DNA of 64,000 nucleotides from G963675935 sp963803125 (GTDB lineage Bacteria > Planctomycetota > Planctomycetia > Pirellulales > Thermoguttaceae). The notes beneath the pieces were generated by a model. That model saw only the letters and a program-made list of their open reading frames with translations. It was not told the origin of the DNA and did no database searches. The number at the start of each line of letters is the position of its first letter. The first letter of the stretch is position 1. Position numbers and translations under genes: made by a program. The stretch lies in assembly GCA_963803125.1 (NCBI GenBank), contig CAWDLR010000003.1, positions 868,001 to 932,000 of the forward strand. The letters are read 5' to 3'. Of the stretch, positions 44,101-50,804 are shown piece after piece.

Positions 44101-46106
44101 GCGCTGCCCAGATTGATGGAGTTCTGAAAGGTAGTGGCCGCCGTCGCGCTGGTCGAGCCGAACTTCAAGGTTCCCACGATCTGGCTGCCGACGGTGGTGC
44201 CCCAACTGAGCGCGGCGCCGTTGCCGACGTTGACGATCATCGGGCCGGCACCGGCGGAGAAGCCGCCGCCGTTGGCCGTCCACTGGAAGGTCGCCCCGGA
44301 GGCGCCCAGGCTGCGGGTGAAATTGGTCGTGCCGCTCTGGTTGCTTTGCAGCACGCCGCCGTCGAGGGAGAGGAAAGTCGTTGCGGGAATGCCGCCGGCG
44401 CCGAAATCGGCCTGCAAGGCGCCGCTGCTGATGGTGGTGCTGCCGCTGTAGTTGTTCGTGCCTGTCAGAATCGTGGTGCCCGGACCGTTCTGCGCGATCG
44501 AGCCGCCGCTATTGATCGTGCCGCTGAATGTGCTGGTGATTCCGGCTGCCGGCACGAACTGGAGCGTTCCCGGCTGCAACATGTTCAACACGCCGGTGAA
44601 GTTCGAAGCGCCGCCGCCCAGCGACAAGGTGCCCGTGCAATTGACGTTGACCGTGCCGCCGCCGAACCAGCCGCCGCTATAGGTGGCCGAAGCGCCGCCG
44701 GCGGGCGAAATGTTCAACGGTCCGGCGCCGCTGTTGACCGTGATGTTGCCGGCAAAATTGGGCGTGCCCGAAAGGGTGACGGTGCCCGCGCCCGCCTGGA
44801 TCAAGCCGCCCGGCGCCGCCCCGCCGGCGGTGTTCATCACCCCGCCGCCGTCGATCGTGCTGGTAATTACCGTGTTGCCGGCCCCATTAAAAGTCAAATC
44901 GCTGATGATCGTGTGCAGCGCGCCGTTGACGGTGAGCGTCTTTCCGCTGGCGACGGTCCAGGACTGCGGACCGCCGATGTACATCGCCGAATTGAAGGTC
45001 ACGTTTTCGTTGGCCTGGATGCCGCCGGAGGTGACCGTGAGCGAACCGCTGCTGAAGGAGTAGCCGGTGCCGCCGGCGCTTACGGTCAGCCCGTGGGCGA
45101 TGACGGCGCCGCTGAGGGTGATCGCTCGGTTGGCGCTGTTGCTGGTGCCGTCGAAAACGGCCTGCAATTCCTGATTGACCCAGGTGAAGGTGCCGCCGCT
45201 GGAATTGTTCATCCAATTGCCGCTGGTGGCGGAGGTGGTTCCCCACACGCTGCTCGTTGTTCCCTTCCAGGTATTGGTGGCCGCCGTTCCGTTGTACTGA
45301 ACACCGCCCGACTGGTACATCGGTCCGGTGAAGTACGTGGAGCCGGTGATGGCGCTTATATCGTTATGCACCTCGATGTTTCCATACGGAATGTAGTCGT
45401 AGCCGTTTACGCCTTCGCCGGTGCCCCAGCTATTCTTGATGATCCAGTATCCGCCGGAGGGGACGCTGGGGTCGTCGCAGTAGCCGACCAGCGAGACTTC
45501 ATGGTCGAAGCCCGAAGGATCGGGCGGGCGATAATTCGTTTCCACGTCCGACACCGAGCCGTGCAGATCCCAGCCTGCCCAAATGCCGACCTCCATCGGG
45601 CCGTACAGCTTGAGGTCGGCCTTGATCGTGTTGATGTCGTTGGTGAAGTCGTTCTGATTGGAGGTGATCTGATAGACGCGGTTTTGCCAGCCGCTGGCCA
45701 AGGGCCAATACGGGGCGACGCCGGTATTGGGGCTTGAAGACACGTAGGGGCATTCGATATAGGAAGCGACGCCGTGGGTGCGGAAATAGTCCAAGACCGC
45801 AGTCCCCCAGCCGCCGTTGGTGCTGCCCATGTACTGTTCCCAACAGACTTCCTGTTCGGAAACATCGGGAAGGAAGTTGGGGTCGTTGCGGGTAAGCATG
45901 TACTTCGCCTCGATGTTGGCACAGGCGGAGAAATCCCAACATGTCCCGCCGAACTGACTCTCCACCGCCGAGTTCCAATTAGAGCCGTTGACGCTCTGCC
46001 AACTGAAACTATCGGCGTAAAGGCCTCGTGGTGACAACAACACGCTCCCGGCCAATGCTAGGGAGACAAAAAGGATCCGATCAAGGTCACGAACGCGGCC
46101 GTGCAT
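38139..46106 (-). CDS. Giant exported protein: papain-like protease, PATR repeats, dockerin, PEP-CTERM
   Basis: 2655 residues from ATG 46106, with AGGAG eight bases upstream. Signal peptide at 11-31. A C1 papain-like domain follows: ESQFGGTCWDFSACANIEA (Cys56, Gln51), FDHEVSLVGY (His202) and WIIKNSWGTGEG (Asn225), so the whole catalytic set is present. About 2200 residues of autotransporter-associated beta-strand repeats come next, of the form LTLSGSNVGGYTGGLVVNAG, GTTTINGGTLQLGSG and LVKSGAGSLLLSG. Near residue 2565 a dockerin-like pair of calcium loops occurs (FNLDGKVDSQDLAIFY, DANGDGVVNGLDRDLW), and the end is VPEPATLALLSMGMVGLL plus an Arg/Lys tail, a PEP-CTERM sorting signal. Likely a surface-exposed or secreted protease on a long beta-solenoid stalk. 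Confidence 0.92.
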   Translation of the reverse strand: MHGRVRDLDRILFVSLALAGSVLLSPRGLYADSFSWQSVNGSNWNSAVESQFGGTCWDFSACANIEAKYMLTRNDPNFLPDVSEQEVCWEQYMGSTNGGWGTAVLDYFRTHGVASYIECPYVSSSPNTGVAPYWPLASGWQNRVYQITSNQNDFTNDINTIKADLKLYGPMEVGIWAGWDLHGSVSDVETNYRPPDPSGFDHEVSLVGYCDDPSVPSGGYWIIKNSWGTGEGVNGYDYIPYGNIEVHNDISAITGSTYFTGPMYQSGGVQYNGTAATNTWKGTTSSVWGTTSATSGNWMNNSSGGTFTWVNQELQAVFDGTSNSANRAITLSGAVIAHGLTVSAGGTGYSFSSGSLTVTSGGIQANENVTFNSAMYIGGPQSWTVASGKTLTVNGALHTIISDLTFNGAGNTVITSTIDGGGVMNTAGGAAPGGLIQAGAGTVTLSGTPNFAGNITVNSGAGPLNISPAGGASATYSGGWFGGGTVNVNCTGTLSLGGGASNFTGVLNMLQPGTLQFVPAAGITSTFSGTINSGGSIAQNGPGTTILTGTNNYSGSTTISSGALQADFGAGGIPATTFLSLDGGVLQSNQSGTTNFTRSLGASGATFQWTANGGGFSAGAGPMIVNVGNGAALSWGTTVGSQIVGTLKFGSTSATAATTFQNSINLGSADRTIQVDDNPNTDSDYAEITGAISGSGGIVKNGTGVLKLSGGNSYAGAVTINGGVLQAGINSGAGIPSNNFLVINGGVLQVLDATSFTRNLGTSGATFQWGLGGGGFSAGSNPLTINVGGQVTPTTLVWGSSAGDVGTKIVGPLFLNVSTAGSSLTFQNNIDLAGGARSIVAGGNTVYLNGAISDSVGGASLTKSGPGVLCIGGSSPNTYTGTTTLSGGDVYLNKSSVSGYAIPGDLVLTGTTQMWVTLQGDNQIAPTLRWTWNGTGAWQEIQLCGHNQTTAGIYDYTTQAAIENTWGGSGYGSVTLTINTAAGASYTYNGTIRDTSSGSCGALGLVKTGSGTQTLRCGNCYYTGPTTINGGTLVLSDDPNFASPITDNATLEIDASNWSFTFSSPISGSGSVNMNFNGGNYLTLAGTTSNTYTGATTISGGTVSLANTAGYAIPANCTISGGNTYVIAANSNQQFSPTSVITLSGSTNNTPHLEVYGNNVVVGGISAGSNGGVIENTESDTGIASGTLTVNSPAGSSSTYSGYLRNTNNGSGSLTLVKNGAGSLTLSGSNVGGYTGGLVVNAGMLTYSGGTTPNCVYTINGGTLNLGTTTGTRNILGLHLTGGSISGSCTLSSSSAYDLQAGTISVGLTGSVGFNKSTPGSVTLTKSLPNGPYTISDGTLVLGTTSKTMSGGSLTMSGGTLSGSGTLTAVSGYNYNIQAGTINMILGGGSTIGLLKSGPGTAVLLAVNKYGGTTTINGGTLQLGSGSTNGAAGSLTNITVNSGGMLQLGDGGTGGSISSGTVTVNPGGTFEVNHSDALVFGTGYTFVGSGTLAKDGSGTLTMPPSSTFNGSLIVNNGLLDYSGCTGTFPSGNFTVNGGTLAFGTLTHAMGGGSVLTLAGGTISGSGTLTAASTYQLQAGAVNINLGGSVGVNKTGPGTATLLQNLPGGNYSIAAGTLNLGSFSQSISGLSITGGTLTGSGTLTSSSDYDVQGGVVDVVLGGNSVGVHKSGPGTAMLTRGNTFGGSTTISGGALQADFGAAIPASGFLILDGGVLETLSGGTFTRGFGSGGSNSFEMTANGGGFSTAGGPCAVNVGGNAATLTWGSDVGAGLVGTLKLCSPTCTNSVTVLNPIDLGGGARTIEVDANPSSTAGYAVLAGAISDSYGNGSLTKTGAGTLYIAGSDDNTYYGPTTIVGTVILAKTGGAIAIPYNLTLSEIGDGSNTILQLNDDNQIDPSATLTFSALTASARLELNGHVQTVAGLSGNSHAVIEGLFDNSGLNSDSTLTVNNSTDCSFAGVIRDSAQGNGTGKLNLVKSGAGSLLLSGTASYSGLTTVNGGTLSLIGSSFSSSGVNIGADGTLYFNRASGYLGYANPISGAGTLQISQGVHSLHLGTGYNTALAGFAGTVKLLSGGVYLHSSNAVGSGGLNLSSGAVCDLDSSSSTSFSNPITLNGIGGAVDGSYRPAIYGDGSGAAYTLSGQITLAASSDVGNSENNSPLLLGGKITGPGGLVIGKPGTVQVTQYGAVTLAGASSNDYSGATTVNRGTLYLQKTAGAIAIPGNVTISASGSGTQGNTYLILEGSDQIASTATLSFAPVLAMNSYFELLGNQQTLAGISDGLGHGIIENAEQETGINTGGTLTINNTANYSYNGAIRNGDFAANGASTGLLALVKSGPGTLTLSGGSCSNYTGGLTVNAGTLDYSGATVLPGTPTAYPSGPTGPTSPAVIAPCPYTINGGVLNIGGLSASIGPLRISGGTLTGTGTLLSNSSYDVRGGRIDANLSGGSIGLSKSSSTTAVLCGTNSYSGRTTVAGGTLELGAAAQNCVLSLGGADIQSGSLVFDYVGGADPVATITNLLKASCDGGRWDIGQFEDTTAALTGLTLGMLDNTAAHQVTVMATYPGDFNLDGKVDSQDLAIFYANAFTGTTWQQGDANGDGVVNGLDRDLWYSHVGLPPLAAASPAANLAAVPEPATLALLSMGMVGLLAHVWRRRKQRA

Positions 46107-46763
46107 GGTCTAGACTCCTGTGGAAAGACAGCGGCAACCGGTGTGCAACGACAACCTCAGATCGTTTATTCTCTCATATTCGCGTCAATAATGCGACTGA
46201 ACATAACAACAGCTTTGTGGCTTCACGCCGAAGACCATGCACGCTTTCTGGCCCTCAGCCCCCCGTTGTGGAGTACAACTTGACCTCCGTTGACGGAATC
46301 CGCTTTGATGGCTTCCGCGGCGACCTAGCCACGCGCCCGCGACGGCGTTTCCCAGCGGGAGTGATGAAATAATCACGGTCAGACCGCCCTCCGGCGATCA
46401 CCTGGACGTAGCCCCTGCCTCCGCAAACGCATTTTGACCAGTGCCCATGAACAGAATGCCAACTTCTGCCGCATCCGTGGGAGTCATAGCTCCACACGGC
46501 TGGGGGGGGCGGGCGGGCGACCAGCAATCTCTGTCGTATCGCGAATCAGGACGTTGTCAGTCGTCCCGCCCGGTAAAAACCAGTTCTCTCACTGGGCCCC
46601 GACTTTGGCGGCTATCGCCTTCGACAGTTGGGCCTCGGCAGCCAACTGCTTTGTGACTGCGGCGGCCGATGGCCGGCGTACAAAGAGCGACTCATCCTCG
46701 ATACACAGGTCGTTCTTGTGGGTAATTCCGAATTCGAATTCCGGGTCGAATTCCCGGGTCAAC
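46107..46763. other. Intergenic region upstream of the giant gene, possible ORF remnant
   Basis: 657 bases. The 3' part holds a minus-strand open stretch at 46589-46767 (LTREFDPEFEFGITHKNDLC ... QLAAEAQLSKAIAAKVGAQ, stop at 46589) with no start codon. It directly abuts the IS110-derived inverted repeat and may be the tail of a gene cut by that element. GAATTCGAATTCCGGG-type palindromic sequence lies near 46731. The promoter of the giant gene must be in this region. Nothing else is recognised. Confidence 0.35.
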
Positions 46764-47346
46764 TTCTGATTCTATGAAAGAGCGGCCCTCCTGGTGCTAT
46801 ACACGGTGTAGTAGTCGTTCTTACTCATCCGCTGCCGCACCGCCGTCAGTTGCCTGTCCTCGGCCTCGCAGTCGGTCGGCAACTGGATGCGGCGAATCCC
46901 CCGAATCTTCTTGCCTGCCAAGAGCCGCTGACGATTGACCCACAGCAGTTCGCCCAGGGTATAGGCGTCTCGACGATCAGTCTTCTTCTTGGATCGCTTC
47001 TCGGGCTGGATCAGAATCGTTTCTCGGCAGCCGTACTCGGCCAGGAGTTTCAACAGCCAGTCGTTGAAGCCGCAGACCTCCAGGATTGCTACAAACCCTC
47101 CTTCGGGCATACTCATTTTCCGCACTTCTTCCAGAAAACTCCGCACCCGCGGCCATTCCGTGCTGACCTGACGCTTCACGAGCACGTCGCCCTGTTCGTT
47201 GCGAAGATTCACGGTCAACTGCTTGCGATGCTGGTCGATGGCGAGGTATGACATCTCTCGGTCCTCCTGTCTGTGCTTTGGGTGAGTAAAAACGACTACT
47301 ACACCGTGTATAGCACCAGGAGGACCGCTCTTTCATAGAATCAGAA
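46764..47346. mobile_element. Rearranged IS110-family remnant with 56-bp inverted ends
   Basis: Arms 46764-46819 and 47291-47346 are inverted over 56 bases with one mismatch. They enclose a truncated IS110 transposase gene. Intact IS110 elements lack long terminal inverted repeats. The right arm is the DNA upstream of the transposase start, so the left arm looks like an inverted duplicate of that end that replaced the 3' part of the gene. Confidence 0.8.
46772..47254 (-). pseudogene. IS110-family transposase, N-terminal fragment
   Basis: 160 codons. It contains the DEDD RuvC-like half of IS110 transposases: YLAIDQHRKQLTVNL, VAILEVCGFNDWLLKLLAEY, LIQPEKRSKKKTDRRDAYTL. The C-terminal half with the serine-containing Tnp_2 domain is missing. 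The last residues (NDYYTVYSTRRAALS) are encoded by the inverted repeat, so the reading frame was fused to the duplicated end. Not expected to be active. Confidence 0.85.
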
Positions 47347-47422
47347 TCCTCCCCCCCGATTTGTCCCCGCTAATCGTCGCCCGAGATTCGAGCCGCGCCG
47401 CTGGCCGCGCGGCTCGCCTTGT

Positions 47423-48056
47423 GCCAAGCCTTGGACATTGGTACGTGGCAGTCCCGGTGCGAAACTGACGTTGGAGGTCAGCTTTCACCGCGGACGCAGG
47501 CATTTGCCCGTCGTCGCGATCAAGCGAGTTGCCTGAGCGCTGCAACCGCACGTTCTTGGCGATCGCGCCCTTCGTGCGCGCCGACGACGTCGATGCACGC
47601 AGGTTCAAGCCGAATTTTCAAAGAACGCTACGATGTTCAGTCAATTCCGTGACGGAACACGGTCTTTTCGACCTCGGACTTCCCTCAATGTGCGGCATTC
47701 TCTTCTCCGCTTCGTCGGTTGTCAATTCTCGTCGGACCAAGACAGCCTTGGGCATTGGTGCGCGGCAGCCCAGGCGCAAAGCTGACGTTGGAAGTCAGTT
47801 TCCTGCGAGGACGCAAGCATTTGCCCGTCGTCACGCTGAAGCGAGTTGCCTGAGTTGTGTGCCGACTCTTGCGTGGCAACTGCGCTTCCCGTGCGCGCCG
47901 ATGGAGCTGACACACGCGATTTCAAACCGAATTGTCAAACAACGTTACGCTGCTACGTCAGCAACTTGACGGAACACGGTCATTTCGACCCAAAATCACC
48001 CTTACTTTGCGGTGTTTTCTTCTCCCCTTGGTCGGCCGTCAACGGTCGCTGGACCA
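47423..48056. repeat. Diverged tandem duplication, 317-bp period
   Basis: Two consecutive copies, about 47423-47739 and 47740-48056, are aligned without gaps at matching landmarks: CATTGG at 47436/47753, GACGGAACAC at 47651/47968, CATTTGCCCGTCGTC in each. Identity is roughly 70 percent by eye. The second copy contains the 3' end of the small membrane-protein gene at 48002; the first contains a similar stop-codon context read as EENAAH. So a gene tail plus downstream DNA was duplicated. Confidence 0.75.
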
Positions 48057-48562
48057 ACACACCCTTTCTTACCGGAACCCTCACTTGTCATTCGGCTTGG
48101 AGATCGCGTGTTTTCGGACCCTGTCGCCACAGGCTCGTCGCTGGGAAGGTCAACTAATCTCCCATCGGCCCGGATACCAAGCCGTTCCATTTTGGCAAAT
48201 GGCCACAGCCCTATTCTGTGCGGTTCAGGCTGGGCAAGGAGAATCGCTTCCGTCTCAGGCTTGGCGTCGGGAAAATAGAGAAGGGGCAGATCGCGGGTCC
48301 AGTCTATGTCCGGACTCAGGCCATACCGTTTTTGTCTTATCTCCCCAATCTCCGTCAGGCTCTTTGGCCATCGCCCAATGAGTTCACGACATCCGCGCAG
48401 GTAGCCGTAAACGGTATGCATTTGACTCGCCACAATCGCCTGCTCGTGCTCGTCCCCCATCCTCACCGCAACGCATTCAAGTGAGTAACAAGCCAGGAGG
48501 ATCACAGCAAGCACGCCTAAAACTACGAAAAGCGCGCGCGCTTTAGTTCTCTTCACGTGCAT
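48002..48562 (-). CDS. Small membrane-anchored protein, unknown function
   Basis: About 186 residues from ATG 48562; longer GTG/ATG forms to 48607 are possible. One N-terminal membrane helix (ALFVVLGVLAVILLACYSLE), then an extracytoplasmic part with VASQMHTVYGYLRGCRELIG and RWPKSLTEIGEI. The helix plus WPKSLTE pattern is slightly reminiscent of pseudopilin-like proteins, but I cannot assign it. The C-terminal 20 residues lie in the 317-bp duplication and may not be original. Confidence 0.55.
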   Translation of the reverse strand: MHVKRTKARALFVVLGVLAVILLACYSLECVAVRMGDEHEQAIVASQMHTVYGYLRGCRELIGRWPKSLTEIGEIRQKRYGLSPDIDWTRDLPLLYFPDAKPETEAILLAQPEPHRIGLWPFAKMERLGIRADGRLVDLPSDEPVATGSENTRSPSRMTSEGSGKKGCVGPATVDGRPRGEENTAK

Positions 48563-48703
48563 CGAAACAACCCGTACTGAACCAGATCTGCGTGATAACA
48601 CGACCACGGGCCAGTTGTTCAGCTACCAACTATCATATTTCCAGTTTGAGATGCTTGAGGCGGACTGATCAAAAGAAGCAAAAGGGAAGCAAAAGGGGGC
48701 AGC

Positions 48704-48813
48704 AAAAGGCAAAAGGGGACATTCTACTTTTTGCCTTGCATTCGAGGGCGGCCGCGCGAAAAGGCAAAAGGGGACATTCTACTTTTTGCCTTGCATTCGA
48801 GGGCGGCCGCGCG
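48704..48813. repeat. Perfect 55-bp tandem duplication carrying the RAYT-3 3' end
   Basis: 48704-48758 and 48759-48813 are identical. Each unit holds AAAAGGGGACATTCTACT and the codons for RGRPRMQGKK plus stop of RAYT-3. The gene ends in the second unit, and the first is an extra downstream copy. Confidence 0.88.
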
Positions 48814-49447
48814 GATGAAGGCTTGCTTCCAGACCCAAGCGCTCGGCCGTGGCATGTTGCCACGTTTCGTTTCCGTAAGGCGTGCCCCGCTCGATGCACT
48901 TTCGCAGTGCCGCCAATTCCGCCTCGCTTTGCGGACGGTTGACCCAATCCAGCCAGTCGCGGCCGCGCGGCAACGGGCCCGGGTCCAACATGCCCGCACG
49001 CTTTCCGCCATTCAGGGCCGCCGCCGAAGACCAGAGCCAATCCTCCGCGCGCTTCGCTAAATTGGCGCGCAGGGCGTTTCGCTCGACGTAGCGCAACACC
49101 GTCCACAAATGCTCGTCTTCTTCGATGGGAAACGCCTTGAAACGCCCCTGCCAAACGTGACCACTACCCCGATAGTGGCGATGGTAGCGCCGCACGTGCG
49201 AAGTCAACAGCCATTGCATCCATCGGCTCAGGTCTCCGTCCTCATGCGGCCAGAGAAGCAGATGGAAATGGTTGGGAATTAGGCACCACGCCAGCAACCG
49301 CATTGGCAGTCGCTCCCGCGCCTGCTCGATCAAATCCAGAAAGGCTACGTAGTCCTCCCTCTTGTGAAACACCTCCGCTCGCCCATTGCCTCGATTGAGC
49401 ACATGGTAGCAAACACCGCCCACCGACGCTCTCGCCGTCCTCACCAT
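48779..49447 (-). CDS. REP-associated tyrosine transposase (RAYT-3), IS200-like Y1 family
   Basis: 222 residues from ATG 49447. HUH motif PNHFHLLLWPHE, candidate tyrosine in LRYVERNALRANLAK, plus CYHVLNRGNGR and HVWQGRFKAFPIEEDEH. It ends RPRMQGKK with the TAG inside a GGGGACATTCTACTTTTTGC repeat, the same arrangement as in RAYT-2, whose stop also lies in its own repeat. It shares only family-level similarity with RAYT-2 (same HVWQGRFK and tail RGRPR), so the two are separate lineages. Confidence 0.93.
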   Translation of the reverse strand: MVRTARASVGGVCYHVLNRGNGRAEVFHKREDYVAFLDLIEQARERLPMRLLAWCLIPNHFHLLLWPHEDGDLSRWMQWLLTSHVRRYHRHYRGSGHVWQGRFKAFPIEEDEHLWTVLRYVERNALRANLAKRAEDWLWSSAAALNGGKRAGMLDPGPLPRGRDWLDWVNRPQSEAELAALRKCIERGTPYGNETWQHATAERLGLEASLHPRGRPRMQGKK

Positions 49448-49486
49448 GCCCGCATTCTACCGGCCCTTCTCACTCCCAACACGTGT

Positions 49487-49616
49487 AGTTCCGGTGACAC
49501 GATACCGAATTCCGCGCACCATTGCATGAATTCAGTATTGTGTCCCCGGAACTCCCCACCGGAACTCCCCAATTCATGCAATGGTGCGCGGAATTCGGTA
49601 TCGTGTCACCGGAACT
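49487..49616. repeat. Perfect 46-bp inverted repeat
   Basis: Arms 49487-49532 and 49571-49616 are exactly complementary, with a 38-base loop holding two CCGGAACTCCCC motifs. The same GGAACTCCC motif recurs at 50039-50058. The element interrupts the 3' side of an exported-protein remnant. Confidence 0.88.
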
Positions 49617-50047
49617 GTCGGCGTTGTAGTGGTAGGTGACGTAGTAGGTCACGTCGCCCGTGGATCCGCTCACAACCAGGGCGGCCCCCTCGGGCAAGTT
49701 ATTGAACGTGCCGACGACGGGATCGGCGCCGTCGTTCTGGATAAGCACGCGAACGACGCCATAATCGGCGTTGCTGCGGGAGCTGGTGACGTGGAGGGCC
49801 GTCGTCGTCTCGGTCACCGGATCACCCTCTGCCGTCACGCACATCGCAGGAGAAAACTCAATTTCACCCAGCGCCTCCTTGGCCTTCCGCCCCCCGGTTC
49901 AAGAACCGGGGCCACCCGCGTTCCAGCCATTGTTGCTTTCGAAGCGGAGCTCGACATTCTGTTGCCCGGCGAACGCCCGAATATCTGCGATATAGGTGTC
50001 GACGGGGCCGTAGCTCGGGTTCACGGTGTCCCCTTCCCCGGAACTCC
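49617..50047 (-). pseudogene. Remnant of a larger exported protein
   Basis: One frame keeps coding character: DTVNPSYGPVDTYIADIRAF, AGQQNVELRFESNNGWNAGG, then an in-frame TGA inside a 20-base perfect palindrome (CCCCGGTTCTTGAACCGGGG), then ALHVTSSRSNADYGVVRVLI and GAALVVSGSTGDVTYYVTYH. It is bounded on both sides by GGAACTCCC-type repeats. The sequence resembles inner parts of large planctomycete exported proteins, but the rest of the gene is absent. Confidence 0.6.
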
Positions 50048-50056
50048 CGGAACTCC

Positions 50057-50804
50057 CTATTTGTGTTCCCCTGCCGCCTTCCAAGTGAAGAGCGGGATCG
50101 CGTGTTCCGGGTTATACCTGTTAGAGCAATACGCGCGGTTGGGAACCAATTCGTCCTTGTGAATCCGATACCACTTCATCGCGATGGTCACGTACTCATC
50201 GTCATTCCGCTCGGTGCCTGTCAAAGCAGGGATATCCATCGTAGAAAACCCGCGGCGTACGACTTCAGCGATCTTGCGCTTGACCGCTGGAACCTTGCAC
50301 CTTGAGTATGCATCGCCGAGAACCAAGACAGGGTATTCCAGTTTGTCTTTTTTCTCGGAAAGAGCGATGTAACCTTCAATGAGACCATAGGGACCCAGCC
50401 TATCCGGGCAACGAGTTCGACAACAGCACTACCAGGCTCTTGCGATCGCCCGACTCGGCAAATGCCGACACGATATGCTCAAGCACCGCCCTCGCAAAAG
50501 GGCTGCGGTCCTCCTCGCGAACCGGTAGTACGTCGCACGACCTGGCCAATTCCCAAAGGTCCCTCTTGGACAACCGCCTGGTCAGGACGCCGCTAAGCGT
50601 CCTCTCTAGCTCGTCCTCCTCGTCCTTTGTCCACGATTTCTTGTCAGGGGAACCGCGCAGCAACCGGTCCCATTCGCTCTTTACGTCGAGCAGCCTGGGA
50701 GAGTTCCACGACAAAACCGTGGAGTGTCCCCGCTCGGCGCAACCGCACGAAATTCCGATAACCCCAAACAGAATACACCCGATCGTACGCCTCACTGTGC
50801 TCAC
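50057..50804 (-). CDS. Putative lipoprotein of unknown function, frameshifted
   Basis: Two pieces join into about 248 residues. The first starts at ATG 50804 with a lipobox-type signal (IGCILFGVIGISCGCAERG) and runs to SLVVLLSNSLPG, where a stop occurs at 50400. The other frame continues immediately with RLGPYGLIEGYIALSEKKDK, LEYPVLVLGDAYSRCKVPAV and ends YNPEHAIPLFTWKAAGEHK. A one-base change near 50405 explains the break. It lies directly after the LEPR-XLL giant on the same strand (its start overlaps the giant's stop), so the two are probably co-transcribed. Confidence 0.6.

Noticed and set aside
43068..45737. 889-codon plus-strand ORF, and other long plus-strand ORFs at 39264, 40362 and 5802
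   Set aside because: They are mirror images of the giant and secretin-N genes on the minus strand; the GC-rich, Gly-rich coding sequence leaves the opposite strand open. They have no domain or ribosome site.
46434..46769. Plus-strand 111-codon ORF
   Set aside because: Composition is Ser/Arg/Ala-rich without signature, and the minus strand looks more like coding remnant.
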